DNA of 64,000 nt, taken from Bin103 sp002238925. Lineage in GTDB: Bacteria; Spirochaetota; Spirochaetia; SZUA-6; Bin103. Of this stretch, positions 53,981 through 62,452 are shown in pieces. The notes beneath the pieces are model-generated. The model ran no database searches and was not told the DNA's origin. It was given only the letters and a program-made list of their open reading frames with translations. The stretch covers positions 3,658,001 through 3,722,000 of the forward strand of contig OZ242313.1 in the NCBI GenBank assembly GCA_965208065.1, written 5' to 3'. Position 1 is the first letter of the stretch. Each line of letters opens with the position of its first letter. A program made the translations under genes and the position numbers.

Positions 53981-54385
53981 GTGGCGGCCGGCGCGGGCCA
54001 CGGCGCGCGGCGCGTGGTGGTGGGCAAGGCCTGGGAAATCCCGGAAGGCGGCCGCAAGCTTATCGTGCCGTTCCGCGGCCGCGCCGGCATCGGCGTGTTC
54101 AACGTCGGCGGCACCCTGTACGCGTTGCGCAACATCTGCCCGCACAACCTCGGACCGCTGTGCACCGGCCACGTCAGCGGCCGCTTCGTGGCCAGCGCCC
54201 CGCCGTCGCGCGCCGGCGCCACCCTGACCATGGACCGCGACGGCGAAATCCTGCGCTGCCCGTGGCACAACTGGGCGTTCGACATCACCGACGGTAGCTG
54301 CCTCGGCGACCCCCGCCTGCGCGTCAAGACCTACCCGGTCTCGATCGAAGGCGACGACGTGGTGGTGGAGTACGCCGAGGGGTAG
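53981..54385 (+). CDS. Rieske [2Fe-2S] ferredoxin-like protein
   Basis: The 134-residue product starts at the GTG at 53981, two bases after the amidohydrolase. The cluster ligands are clear: C-x-H in NICPHNLGPLC and C-x2-H in ILRCPWHNWAFDITDG. It resembles small Rieske proteins that serve as electron carriers or as partners of oxygenases and hydrolases. It is encoded convergently with the ABC exporter and the coding regions overlap by 55 bases. Confidence 0.88.
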   Translation: MAAGAGHGARRVVVGKAWEIPEGGRKLIVPFRGRAGIGVFNVGGTLYALRNICPHNLGPLCTGHVSGRFVASAPPSRAGATLTMDRDGEILRCPWHNWAFDITDGSCLGDPRLRVKTYPVSIEGDDVVVEYAEG

Positions 54386-56601
54386 TTGCGCTCTTCCTGG
54401 CCGAGCAGTTCGTAGAGACGGTGGTAGAGGCCGCCGGCGGCGAGCAGCTGGGCGTGGGTGCCGCGCTCCACGATGCGGCCGCGGTCGAACACCAGGATCA
54501 GGTCGGCGGCCATGATGGTGCTGAGCCGGTGGGCCACGATCATCGCCGTGCGCCCGGCCACCACCCGCGCCAGCGCCTCCTGGATCAGCGCCTCGGAGTG
54601 GGTGTCGAGATGGCTGGTGGCCTCGTCCAGGATCAGCACGCGCGGATCCTTGAGGACCACGCGGGCAATCGCCAGCCGCTGCTTCTCGCCGCCGCTGAGC
54701 CGGTAGCCGCGCTCGCCCACCACGGTGTCGTAGCCGGCGGGCAGCGCGCTGATGAAGTCGTGGATGTTGGCGGTGCGGCACGCTTCCTCGATCTTCTCGT
54801 CGCCGGCGTCGGGCGCCGCGTAGCGCAGGTTGGCGCGCACTGTGTCGTGAAACAAGTACGGTTCCTGGGTCACCATGCCCACCTGCCTGGCCAGCGACTC
54901 CACGGTGAGCGAGCGCAGGTCGCGCCCGTCGAGCAGTATCTGCCCCTTGACCGGGTCGTACAGGCGCGGCACCAGGTAGGTAAGCGTGGTCTTGCCGGAC
55001 CCGCTCGGCCCCACCAGCGCCACCGTCTGCCCCGGCGTCACCGCGAAGCTCACCTCTTCCAGCGCCCACTCGCGCGCCTGGTGCAGGGCCGGCTCGCGCG
55101 GCGCGCCGTTGCCGGGGCCGCCGATCGCCGCCGGCATCCACGGACTCGCCGCCGCGCCGGTCCGCAACCGTCCGGCAGACGGATCGGATGCACCGCTGTT
55201 CGTGGTCTCCGGCCTCCCCGGGCGCCCGCCCCTGCCGGCGCTCACGGTTGCATCGGCCGGGGTTGCCGGTGGATTGGAGACCGTCGTTCCCGGCGGCGCC
55301 GAACCATCGCGCCTGCTGCCAGCGCGGTCGCCGGCGCCGCTCCCTGCCGGCGCGACGCCGGCTCCTGCTGGCGCAACGCCGGGCGCGTCCGCCGATGAGC
55401 CGAACCGCCGTCCGCTGAATGCCATGTCCTCGGCCCGCGCCGCGCGCTTCGCCTCGCTGAGCAGCAGGCGCCGGTCCTGCTCGTAGCGGAACCCCACGCC
55501 ACGAAACTCCAGGTGCCCGACCGCGTCGGTCAGCGGCTCGGCATCGGCGGCCTCTTCGATATCCACCGGCAGGTCGAGCACCTCGAACACCCGTTCGAAA
55601 CTCACCAGCGACTGCGCCACCATCACCGGCACGTTGCTCAACGAGCGCAGCGGGCCGTACAACTGGCTCAGGTAGGAACTGAACGCCACCACCGTGCCGA
55701 TGGTGAGCGCGTCGCGGATCACCAAGTGGCCGCCCACCAGGTAGATCGCCGCCGTTCCCACCGCCGTCGCCACGCCCATGAAGATGAAGAAGCGGCTCGC
55801 CACCACCGCCTGCCGCACGCTGCCGTCGCGCACCGCCGCCGCCTGGCCGCCGAACCGGCGCTGCTCTTCGCGGCGCCGCCCGAACAACTTCACCAGCAGC
55901 ATGCCGCTGATGTTCAGGGTCTCGTTCATGATCGCGCCGAGGCGCGCGTTGTGCTCCATCAGCTTGCGCGACGCCTCGCGCAGCGCCTTCGAGAACCGCT
56001 TGCCAAGCAGCAGGAACGCCGGCAGCACCGCCATCCCGAGCAACGTGAGCCGCCACTCCAGCGCCAGCATGACCGCCAGCGTGGCAGCCACCGAAATCGC
56101 GTTGGTGGTCACGTCGACCAGCGTGTTGGTAACCGCGTTCTGGGCGCCGGTTACGTCGTTGTTGAGCCGGCTCACCAGTTCGCCGCTCTTGTTGGTGGTA
56201 AAGAAGCGCAGCGACATGCGCTGCAGGTGGGCGTACAGGGCGCTGCGCAGGTCGAAGATGATGCCCGCGCCAATCGCCGCGTCCAGGGCCCGCTGCCACA
56301 CGCGCAGCAGCGCACTGACGGCCGGGATGGCAATCAGCACCGCGGCCAGCAGGTTGAGCCGGCCCACGTCGCCGGCCGGCAGGGTGCGGTCGATCAGATC
56401 GCGCAGCACCAGCGGCGTCAGCAGCCCCAGGCCGATAGTGGCCAGGATGATTGCCAGCAGCAGCCCCATGCGCCACCAGTAGGGACGCGCATAACCGAGC
56501 ACCCGCCGCAGCAACGTACCGCTGACCTGCGGGCGCGGATTGTCGTCGCCGTGGCGCATCATGTAGCCGTAGCCGCCGCGATGGCCGTACATCCCCGCCA
56601 T
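54331..56601 (-). CDS. ABC exporter (MsbA/MdlB type) with low-complexity insert
   Basis: The 756-residue half-transporter starts at the ATG at 56601; a TTG at 56628 is less likely. The N-terminal 330 residues form a six-helix exporter domain (PYWWRMGLLLAIILATIGLG, RFFTTNKSGELVSRLNNDV). The ATPase has Walker A VGPSGSGKTTLTYL, signature YRLSGGEKQRLAIAR, Walker B RVLILDEATSHLD and the H-loop IVAHRLSTI. Between the first ATPase strand (GVGFRYEQDRRLL) and the second (EWALEEVSFAV) lies an insert of about 130 residues rich in Ala, Gly and Pro, absent from usual family members. Confidence 0.9.
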   Translation of the reverse strand: MAGMYGHRGGYGYMMRHGDDNPRPQVSGTLLRRVLGYARPYWWRMGLLLAIILATIGLGLLTPLVLRDLIDRTLPAGDVGRLNLLAAVLIAIPAVSALLRVWQRALDAAIGAGIIFDLRSALYAHLQRMSLRFFTTNKSGELVSRLNNDVTGAQNAVTNTLVDVTTNAISVAATLAVMLALEWRLTLLGMAVLPAFLLLGKRFSKALREASRKLMEHNARLGAIMNETLNISGMLLVKLFGRRREEQRRFGGQAAAVRDGSVRQAVVASRFFIFMGVATAVGTAAIYLVGGHLVIRDALTIGTVVAFSSYLSQLYGPLRSLSNVPVMVAQSLVSFERVFEVLDLPVDIEEAADAEPLTDAVGHLEFRGVGFRYEQDRRLLLSEAKRAARAEDMAFSGRRFGSSADAPGVAPAGAGVAPAGSGAGDRAGSRRDGSAPPGTTVSNPPATPADATVSAGRGGRPGRPETTNSGASDPSAGRLRTGAAASPWMPAAIGGPGNGAPREPALHQAREWALEEVSFAVTPGQTVALVGPSGSGKTTLTYLVPRLYDPVKGQILLDGRDLRSLTVESLARQVGMVTQEPYLFHDTVRANLRYAAPDAGDEKIEEACRTANIHDFISALPAGYDTVVGERGYRLSGGEKQRLAIARVVLKDPRVLILDEATSHLDTHSEALIQEALARVVAGRTAMIVAHRLSTIMAADLILVFDRGRIVERGTHAQLLAAGGLYHRLYELLGQEERNYPSAYSTTTSSPSIETG

Positions 56602-56794
56602 TTTCGCCCCAACGCCCCACTTACTCAACCGCGCCCCGAACTCTCAACCGCGCCCCGAACTCATCACCGGCGGTCGCCCCGCGGCAGCGGGTGGGTGCCG
56701 GCGGAGCCGATATGCCGCCGCCGGTTGCGGCAGGTGGTATGCTGTTCGGGCCGGCGGACGACGGCCGGCGGACGGCGGCAGGAGGCTGACTGAG

Positions 56795-57544
56795 ATGGAC
56801 CACGGTGATCGGGCGGCGCTGGTGACCGGCGGCGGCTCCGGGATCGGGCGCGCCTGCGCGGCGGCGCTGGCGGCGGACGGGCATGCCGTGCTGGTGGCCG
56901 ACCGCGATGCCACCGGCGGCGAGGAGACCGTCCGGCAGATCGCGGCTGGCGGCGGCCGCGCCCGCTTCGCACGCTGCGACGTGCGCCGTCCCGAACAGGT
57001 CGAGGCCGCCGTGCGCGCTGCCGCGACCGCATTCGGCCCGTTGCGCTGCGCGGTCAACAGCGCCGGTGTGCTGCGCGCCGGCGGCACCCTGGAAGCCACG
57101 CCGGAGGACTGGGAATTCACCCTCGCGGTGAACCTGACCGGCGTGTGGCACGCCATGCGCGCCGAGATCGCCCACCTGCGGGAGCACGGCGGCGGCGCTA
57201 TTGTCAACGTGGCGTCGATCTACGGGGTGGTGGGCTCCGCGGCCAACGCCGCCTACACCGCCAGCAAGCACGGCGTGGTCGGGCTGACCCGGTCCGCCGC
57301 CCTGCAGTACGCCGCCGACGCGATACGGATAAACGCCGTGTGCCCCGGCCACAGCCACACCCCGATGACCGCGCCGCTGCTCGACGATCCGGAGTGGCTG
57401 CCGCGACGGCTCGCCCGCTACCCGATGCGGCGGCTGGCGCAGCCGGAGGAGACCGCCGAACTGGTGCGCTGGCTGTGCTCGGATGCGGCCTCGTTCGTTA
57501 CCGGGCAGGCACTGCCGGTGGATGGCGGCTACACGGCGCAGTGA
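56795..57544 (+). CDS. Short-chain dehydrogenase/reductase
   Basis: The 249-residue oxidoreductase has the NAD(P) motif LVTGGGSGIGRACAAAL, CAVNSAGVLRAGG, and the catalytic S in NVASIYG with Y-x3-K in AAYTASKHG. The C-terminal ending FVTGQALPVDGGYTAQ is typical of classical SDRs. An acidic residue in VADRDATGG at the end of strand 2 suggests NAD(H) preference. The substrate is unknown. It is divergent from the ABC exporter. Confidence 0.92.
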   Translation: MDHGDRAALVTGGGSGIGRACAAALAADGHAVLVADRDATGGEETVRQIAAGGGRARFARCDVRRPEQVEAAVRAAATAFGPLRCAVNSAGVLRAGGTLEATPEDWEFTLAVNLTGVWHAMRAEIAHLREHGGGAIVNVASIYGVVGSAANAAYTASKHGVVGLTRSAALQYAADAIRINAVCPGHSHTPMTAPLLDDPEWLPRRLARYPMRRLAQPEETAELVRWLCSDAASFVTGQALPVDGGYTAQ

Positions 57545-57579
57545 CCATCGCGGCGGCAATCCGGTAGCATAGGGAGCCC

Positions 57580-57666
57580 GCCGGAGTGGTGAAATTGGTA
57601 GACACTGGGGACTTAAAATCCCTTGGTTTTTTCAAGACCGTGCCGGTTCGAGTCCGGTCTCCGGCA
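57580..57666 (+). tRNA. tRNA-Leu (UAA anticodon)
   Basis: The 87-base cloverleaf has acceptor arms GCCGGAG/CTCCGGC with discriminator A. The anticodon TAA sits in GGGGACTTAAAATCCC. A long class II variable arm (TTGGTTTTTTCAAG) is present, and the T arm has GGTTCGAGTCC. CCA is not encoded. The 3' half overlaps an antisense PilZ-like frame. Confidence 0.95.
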
Positions 57667-58027
57667 ACCCGCCGCTGTCAGCCGTACCCAGACAGCCATC
57701 GATGACCGCCCGCAGGCACGCGTCGGGCGCCGTCCACGCCAGCCGATAGCCGCTCGCCGGCAGGGGCAACCCGCCGGCCGCGCCGCCGGCCGGCTGGCCG
57801 AACACGCGCTCGGAGCCGAGCACGCGCGCCCGGCCGCTGCTCAAACGCTCGCCGGGAGCGGCGATCAGCAGTTCCACCTCCTCGCCCACGTCCAGCAGGC
57901 CCAGGTCGTCGGCGGCCAGGAACAGGCGGCGGTGCGACAGCTCGCGGGCGCGGAACTCCATGAGCCGGGTCTTGCCGTCCGCCATCATCTGGCGCAGGTA
58001 GACCGGGACGGCAGCAAGCTCAGTCAC
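57632..58027 (-). CDS. PilZ-like small protein, 3' end antisense to tRNA-Leu
   Basis: The 131-residue product is compact (VYLRQMMADGKTRLMEFRAR, LFLAADDLGLLDVGEEVELL). It has a beta-barrel pattern ending near RLAWTAPDACLRAVI, which suggests a PilZ-type domain. The canonical RxxxR and DxSxxG c-di-GMP motifs are not clear. The last dozen residues are read from the complement of the tRNA gene and are unlikely to matter structurally. The start overlaps the end of the cysteine-cluster gene by ATGA. Confidence 0.55.
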   Translation of the reverse strand: MTELAAVPVYLRQMMADGKTRLMEFRARELSHRRLFLAADDLGLLDVGEEVELLIAAPGERLSSGRARVLGSERVFGQPAGGAAGGLPLPASGYRLAWTAPDACLRAVIDGCLGTADSGGLPETGLEPARS

Positions 58028-58341
58028 CCGCGGTGGTCAGCAGCCTCCGGCTTGCCGCGGCGCTTCCAGAACCGGAACTTCTCCACGTAGCCGCAGTCGT
58101 CCGGCAGGTAGCGGGAGAACAGGGCGTGCACGAGGGTCACCTGCCGGCACTCGGCGCACTCCTTGAAGCGGGTATCGTAGGTCGTGCACAGCTTGGTTTC
58201 GGTATCCAGGAACCGGCACGGCAGATCCTTGTGCACCACCAGCTCGCCGGCCACCCGGTCGCGCCGGTAGCAGCAGGCGCCGCACTGGGTACAGATATCG
58301 TCCCACCACTCCCGCACCGGTTGTGTCGTACCGCTCGCCAT
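58024..58341 (-). CDS. YkgJ/UPF0153-type cysteine cluster protein
   Basis: The 105-residue product has the metal-binding pattern CTQCGACCYRRD, then LPCRFLDTETKLCTTYDTR and FKECAECRQV. These are the eight-cysteine arrangement of the CxxCxxCC family (zinc or iron-sulfur). Function is unknown in the family. It is the first gene of a two-gene unit with the PilZ-like gene. Confidence 0.82.
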   Translation of the reverse strand: MASGTTQPVREWWDDICTQCGACCYRRDRVAGELVVHKDLPCRFLDTETKLCTTYDTRFKECAECRQVTLVHALFSRYLPDDCGYVEKFRFWKRRGKPEAADHRG

Positions 58342-58386
58342 CGTGCGAGATCATACCCCTACCCGCAGCCGCGCGCCACCCCGCGC

Positions 58387-60002
58387 ATTGCCTCAAGCTA
58401 AATCCACACGAACGAGAACCGTTGCCTCATCGAAGAATCCACACGAAGGACCTGTGCCAGTATGCGGGCGGAGGGTCGAAGGAGATGGGGGTCATCATGG
58501 CAGATCGGAGGACGCTCAGAAGGACCGCGCAGCGGTATCGACGGGCGACGAAGAAGCAGAAGGCGGGGATTCTGGACGAGTTCGTGGCGACGCATGAGTG
58601 CACGCGCAACCACGCCAGCTGGCTGCTGCGCAGCTGGGGCAAGACGGTGTTCAGTCATCAGGGTGGTCAGCTGGTCAAGATCGTGGTCGGGCAGCGCCGC
58701 GCACGGCGCACGGTGCCGCGGGTGTACGACCAGCAGGTGTACGAGGCGCTGGAGAAGATCTGGTATCTGTACGGCGGCATGTGTGGCAAGCGGCTGATCG
58801 GGGTGCTCCGTCACCAGCTGCCGCTGCTCGAGAAGTTCGGCGAGATCACGGTGGACGATACGGTGCGGGAGAAATTGCAGCGCATCAGCGCCGCCACCAT
58901 AGATCGGCTGCTGCAGGCCGAGAAACGCAAGCTGCAGGTGCGCGGTCGCTCCCACACGAAGCCGACCACCCGCCTGCTGCACAAGGTTCCGATCCGGACC
59001 TTCGCCGAGTGGGAGGATGCCACGGTGGGCGAGATGGGTGCCGACCTGGTCGGCCACGATGGCGGCGTCGGTGGCGGCGAGCATGCCTTCACGTTGGTGC
59101 TCACCGACCGCGTCACGCAGTGGACTGAGCCACGCGCGGTGCTGAACAAGGCCCAGAAATGGGTGTTTCAGGCACTCCTTCAGGTGCGCTCGTGGCTACC
59201 GTTCGCGTTGCTGGGCTTGCACACTGACTGTGGCGGCGAATTCATCAACGATCACCTGGTCCGGTACTGCAAACAAGAGAAGATCGATTTCAGCCGCTCG
59301 CGAGCCAATCGCAAGAACGACAACTGCTTCACCGAGCAGAAGAACAACGCGGTGGTCCGAGAGCACGTCGGCTATCTGCGGCTGGAGACCGAGCAGGAGG
59401 TCGAACTGTTGAACCAGATCTATGATCGACTGCGCCTTCTGGTGAATTTCTTCTACCCCTCGCAGAGGCTGATCGCCAAGACCCGCCAGGGCGCTCGGGT
59501 CAGGCGCCGCTACGACATGCCGCAAACCCCGTATCAGCGGGTGTTGGCTTGCCCGCAGGTCTCGGAGCAAGCCAAGCAGCACCTGCGCCGTCAATTCGAC
59601 AGCCTCAACCCGGCCGCGCTGCAGCGTGAGATACTGCGCCTGCAGCAGAAATTGCTGCGTATGGTCGTCGACCGCGTCACCCCGACCGAGCGGGCCGGTT
59701 GACCGCCCGGAGCGAGCATCGGGCGGTGCCGACCGCGGCTGAGGTGGTCCGCCTGATCGAGCAAGAACTCGCCACGGCAGACGAAATCGAGGCTGCTCTG
59801 CGCGCCGTGCCCGGCCCGCTCCCAAGCGCCGACCGCGTAGGCCGACGACCTGGTCCACACCCAGACTTCAGTTATCCCCACTATCCACAGGAATCGTCAC
59901 CCCCTCCCCGCACCCCACCCCCTTTACCGCCGCCTCGTTCCTGTGGATCTTTCGATGCGGCAACAGCTTCACTTCGTGTGGATTTTTCAGTGCGGCAACT
60001 GG
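58387..60002 (+). mobile_element. Insertion sequence of integrase-core (ISNCY/IS481-like) type
   Basis: The element is about 1.6 kb. Each end carries two copies of a motif with TTGCC and ATCCACACGAA. At the left they are near 58388-58414 and 58420-58447, at the right inverted near 59938-59998. An 8-base CCCCGCGC occurs just outside both ends (58379-58386 and 60003-60010) and is the likely target duplication. Exact ends may be off by a few bases. It separates the cysteine-cluster gene from lnt. Confidence 0.82.
58497..59702 (+). CDS. Integrase-catalytic-domain transposase
   Basis: The 401-residue transposase starts at the ATG at 58497; AAGGAG lies 12 bases upstream, while an ATG at 58485 would leave no spacing. 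The N-terminal helix-turn-helix region (ATKKQKAGILDEFVATHECT, NHASWLLRSW) precedes an rve core. Likely acidic residues are D in LVGHDGG, D in LLGLHTDCGGEFIND and E in NCFTEQKNNAVVREHVGY. It ends with LNPAALQREILRLQQKLLRM. No internal stop is seen. Confidence 0.9.
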   Translation: MADRRTLRRTAQRYRRATKKQKAGILDEFVATHECTRNHASWLLRSWGKTVFSHQGGQLVKIVVGQRRARRTVPRVYDQQVYEALEKIWYLYGGMCGKRLIGVLRHQLPLLEKFGEITVDDTVREKLQRISAATIDRLLQAEKRKLQVRGRSHTKPTTRLLHKVPIRTFAEWEDATVGEMGADLVGHDGGVGGGEHAFTLVLTDRVTQWTEPRAVLNKAQKWVFQALLQVRSWLPFALLGLHTDCGGEFINDHLVRYCKQEKIDFSRSRANRKNDNCFTEQKNNAVVREHVGYLRLETEQEVELLNQIYDRLRLLVNFFYPSQRLIAKTRQGARVRRRYDMPQTPYQRVLACPQVSEQAKQHLRRQFDSLNPAALQREILRLQQKLLRMVVDRVTPTERAG

Positions 60003-60056
60003 CCCCGCGCCGCCCACTGCTACGCGCGCCCCCGTGGCCGCTATAATCGCACCCGC

Positions 60057-61685
60057 ATGCGCTTCCGCGGCGCGGTGCTGGCAACCTTCGCAGCGCTGCT
60101 CTTGGCCCTGGCCCTGCCCAACGACCTGTTCCCGTACGGCAGCCCGCCGCTCGGCGTGGTTGCTCTGGCGCCGCTGCTGGCCGCCCTCTACCGCACCGGC
60201 AGCTACGCCGCCGCCGCCCGCGTGGGCGTGCTCTTCGGCACCGTGTCGAGCGTGGCGAGCAACTTCTGGCTGATCTTCTTCCAGAGCTTCTCGGTGTGGA
60301 CGCTCGGCGGCGTTACGCTCGCTTACGCTGCCTACTTCGCCCTCCTCGGACCGCTGCTGCGCTTCATCGCCGGGGCACCGGGCAGCCACCCCGGACCGCG
60401 CGCCGGCCTGCGCTCCACCCTGCCGCGCGCCTACCGTCCGGTCGCCGTCGCCGTGCTGTGGACCTTGTACGAATTCCTCAAGTCGTCCGGCTTTCTCGGC
60501 TACCCGTGGGGCCTGATCGCCTACCCCGTGCACGGCATCCTGCCGCTGGTCCAGTTCGTAGACATCACCGGGGTGTGGGGCTTGTGCCTGCTGATGGCGC
60601 TGATCAACGCGGTGGCCGCGGAGTGGCTCGACCTGCTGCTCGGTGATCGCCGGGCCCGGCCGCGGCGCGTGCCGGCCCGGGTGTGGCAGACCACCGCAGC
60701 CGCGGCGCTGCTGGTGGTGGCCGCGCTCGGTTACGGCGTGGCTGCCCTGGCGCGCCCGGCGGCGCCGGACGCCACCCTGGACGTGGTGCTGGTGCAGCAC
60801 AACGCCAACCCCTGGCAGAGCGGCGACGACGCCGGCGTCCTGGCTACCCTGCAGCGCCTCAGCGCCGAAGGAATGGCGGCGGCGCCGGTACCGCCCGACC
60901 TGGTGGTGTGGAGCGAGACCGCCCTGCGCTGGCCGGTAATCGCCGCACCTCCCGCCGCCGGCGGCGGCGCCGCGGCCGCCCCGGTGGTGCCCGCGGCGCT
61001 CACCGAACTGCCGGTACCGCTGCTCACCGGCGTGCCCTGGGTGGTGAGCGAAGACCCGCTCGCGGCCATGAATGCCGCGGTGCTGGCGGCGCCCGGCGGC
61101 GCGGTGCTCGGCCACTACGGCAAGCAACACCTGGTGCCGTTCGCGGAGAGTGTGCCGTTCTGGGAGGTGCCGGCGGTGCGCCGCCTGTTCAGCGACGTCA
61201 TCGGCCTGCAGGCCACCTGGGTAGCGGGCGCCGCGGCCACCATCCACGAACTGCCGCTGCGCGTCGGCGGCAGCGTACGCTTCGCCACCCCAATCTGCTT
61301 CGAAGACGCCTTCCCGTACCTGAACCGCCGCTTCGTGCGCGCCGGCGCCGATATGCTTATCAACCTGACCAACGACGCCTGGTCGCAGACCGTGTCCGCG
61401 GAGACCCAGCACTTCGTCGCCGCCCGGCTGCGCGCCGTCGAGAACCGGCGCGTGCTGATCCGCGCCACCAACGGCGGGGTAACCGCGGCGGTCGATCCGT
61501 GGGGCCGCGTGCTGGCCGCCGCGCCCCTGTTCACGGAGACCGCGCTGCGCCTCGAGGTGCCCGTTTACCGCCCCGCCGCCGAGACCGTCTACACGCGCTT
61601 CGGCGACTACCTGCCGGCCCTGCTCGCCGGCCTGCTGGCGGTGCTATTCGTTATCCGGCGCCGCCAGCAGCGGCAAACCGGATAG
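60057..61685 (+). CDS. lnt: Apolipoprotein N-acyltransferase
   Basis: The 542-residue inner-membrane enzyme adds the third acyl chain to lipoproteins. About six membrane helices occupy residues 5-235, including VSSVASNFWLIFFQSFSVW and SSGFLGYPWGLIAYPVHGIL. The nitrilase-like periplasmic domain follows, with the catalytic E in LVVWSETALRWP, K in LGHYGKQHLVPFAESVPFW and C in ATPICFEDAFPYLNRRF. A C-terminal helix closes the protein. A TATAAT box at 60042-60047 is only 10 bases before the ATG, so a leaderless transcript is possible. The upstream IS ends at 60002. It overlaps the ABC ATPase gene by 35 bases at its 3' end. Confidence 0.95.
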   Translation: MRFRGAVLATFAALLLALALPNDLFPYGSPPLGVVALAPLLAALYRTGSYAAAARVGVLFGTVSSVASNFWLIFFQSFSVWTLGGVTLAYAAYFALLGPLLRFIAGAPGSHPGPRAGLRSTLPRAYRPVAVAVLWTLYEFLKSSGFLGYPWGLIAYPVHGILPLVQFVDITGVWGLCLLMALINAVAAEWLDLLLGDRRARPRRVPARVWQTTAAAALLVVAALGYGVAALARPAAPDATLDVVLVQHNANPWQSGDDAGVLATLQRLSAEGMAAAPVPPDLVVWSETALRWPVIAAPPAAGGGAAAAPVVPAALTELPVPLLTGVPWVVSEDPLAAMNAAVLAAPGGAVLGHYGKQHLVPFAESVPFWEVPAVRRLFSDVIGLQATWVAGAAATIHELPLRVGGSVRFATPICFEDAFPYLNRRFVRAGADMLINLTNDAWSQTVSAETQHFVAARLRAVENRRVLIRATNGGVTAAVDPWGRVLAAAPLFTETALRLEVPVYRPAAETVYTRFGDYLPALLAGLLAVLFVIRRRQQRQTG

Positions 61686-62448
61686 CGTAGCGGTCGCGGT
61701 GCTGCTCGAGCCGGCAGCGCGGCCCGAATATCGCTTGCAGGTTGCGCTCGGTAAGGGCATCGCACGGCGCTCCCCCGGCCACCGCCCGCCCGCGGTCGAG
61801 CAGCACCACCCCGTCGTAGGAACGAGTGATTTCGGCGATGTCGTGGGTCACGTATACCACCGTCAACTCCGGACGCTGCCGGAACAGCGCGGCGAGGTCT
61901 TCCAGGAACCGCTCGCGGGCGGCCGGGTCGAGGCCGATTGCCGGTTCGTCGAGCAGCAGCAGTTCCACGTCCGGCGCCAGCGCGCGCGCAATCAGCACGC
62001 GTTGCCGCTCGCCGGTCGACAGGGTAGCGAAGCGGCGCTCCGCCAGGTGTTCCACCGCCAGCAGGGCAAGCTGGCGGACGGCTCGCTCGCGGTCCGCCGC
62101 CGGCACCTCGCCGTACAGCACCAAGCCGCCGCGCGCTCGCGACAGCACCACCTCGGCCGCGCTCATGAACGGCGGAATCTGGTAACGCACGTCGCTATGC
62201 ACCCAGCCGATGCGGGCGCGCAGCAGGCGCAGGTCGGTGCGCCCGAAGCGCTCGCCGAGCACCTCGAGCGTGCCCTCGGAGGGATAGGAGTAGCCGGAAA
62301 ACAACCGCACCAGCGACGTCTTGCCGCTGCCGTTCGGGCCCAGCAACGCCCAGCGCTGCCCGGCGCCGACGGACAGCGAAATGCCGTCGAGAATGCGCGC
62401 CCCGTCGATGATCAGGCCGATTCCGCGCGCCGCTACCGCGTACGCCAG
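61651..62448 (-). CDS. ABC transporter ATP-binding protein, no standard start codon
   Basis: The product would be about 265 residues. Motifs are Walker A LLGPNGSGKTSLVRLFSGY, signature TLSTGERQRVLIARAL, Walker B ELLLLDEPAIGLDP and H-loop VYVTHDIAEITRSYDG. It is of the ModF/PhnL-like stand-alone type. The N-terminal strand (GIGLIIDGARILDGISLSVG) is open back to a TGA just inside the rho gene. There is no ATG, GTG or TTG before the TTG inside Walker A (62346). The CTG at 62448, five bases after the rho stop, is the best candidate, probably by translational coupling. Confidence 0.8.
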   Translation of the reverse strand: MAYAVAARGIGLIIDGARILDGISLSVGAGQRWALLGPNGSGKTSLVRLFSGYSYPSEGTLEVLGERFGRTDLRLLRARIGWVHSDVRYQIPPFMSAAEVVLSRARGGLVLYGEVPAADRERAVRQLALLAVEHLAERRFATLSTGERQRVLIARALAPDVELLLLDEPAIGLDPAARERFLEDLAALFRQRPELTVVYVTHDIAEITRSYDGVVLLDRGRAVAGGAPCDALTERNLQAIFGPRCRLEQHRDRYAIRFAAAGGAG

Positions 62449-62452
62449 TGGG

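Noticed and set aside
53141..54385. A 414-residue frame spanning the amidohydrolase and Rieske genes
   Set aside because: Most of it is an out-of-frame shadow of the amidohydrolase; only the last 134 codons from the GTG at 53981 encode the Rieske protein.
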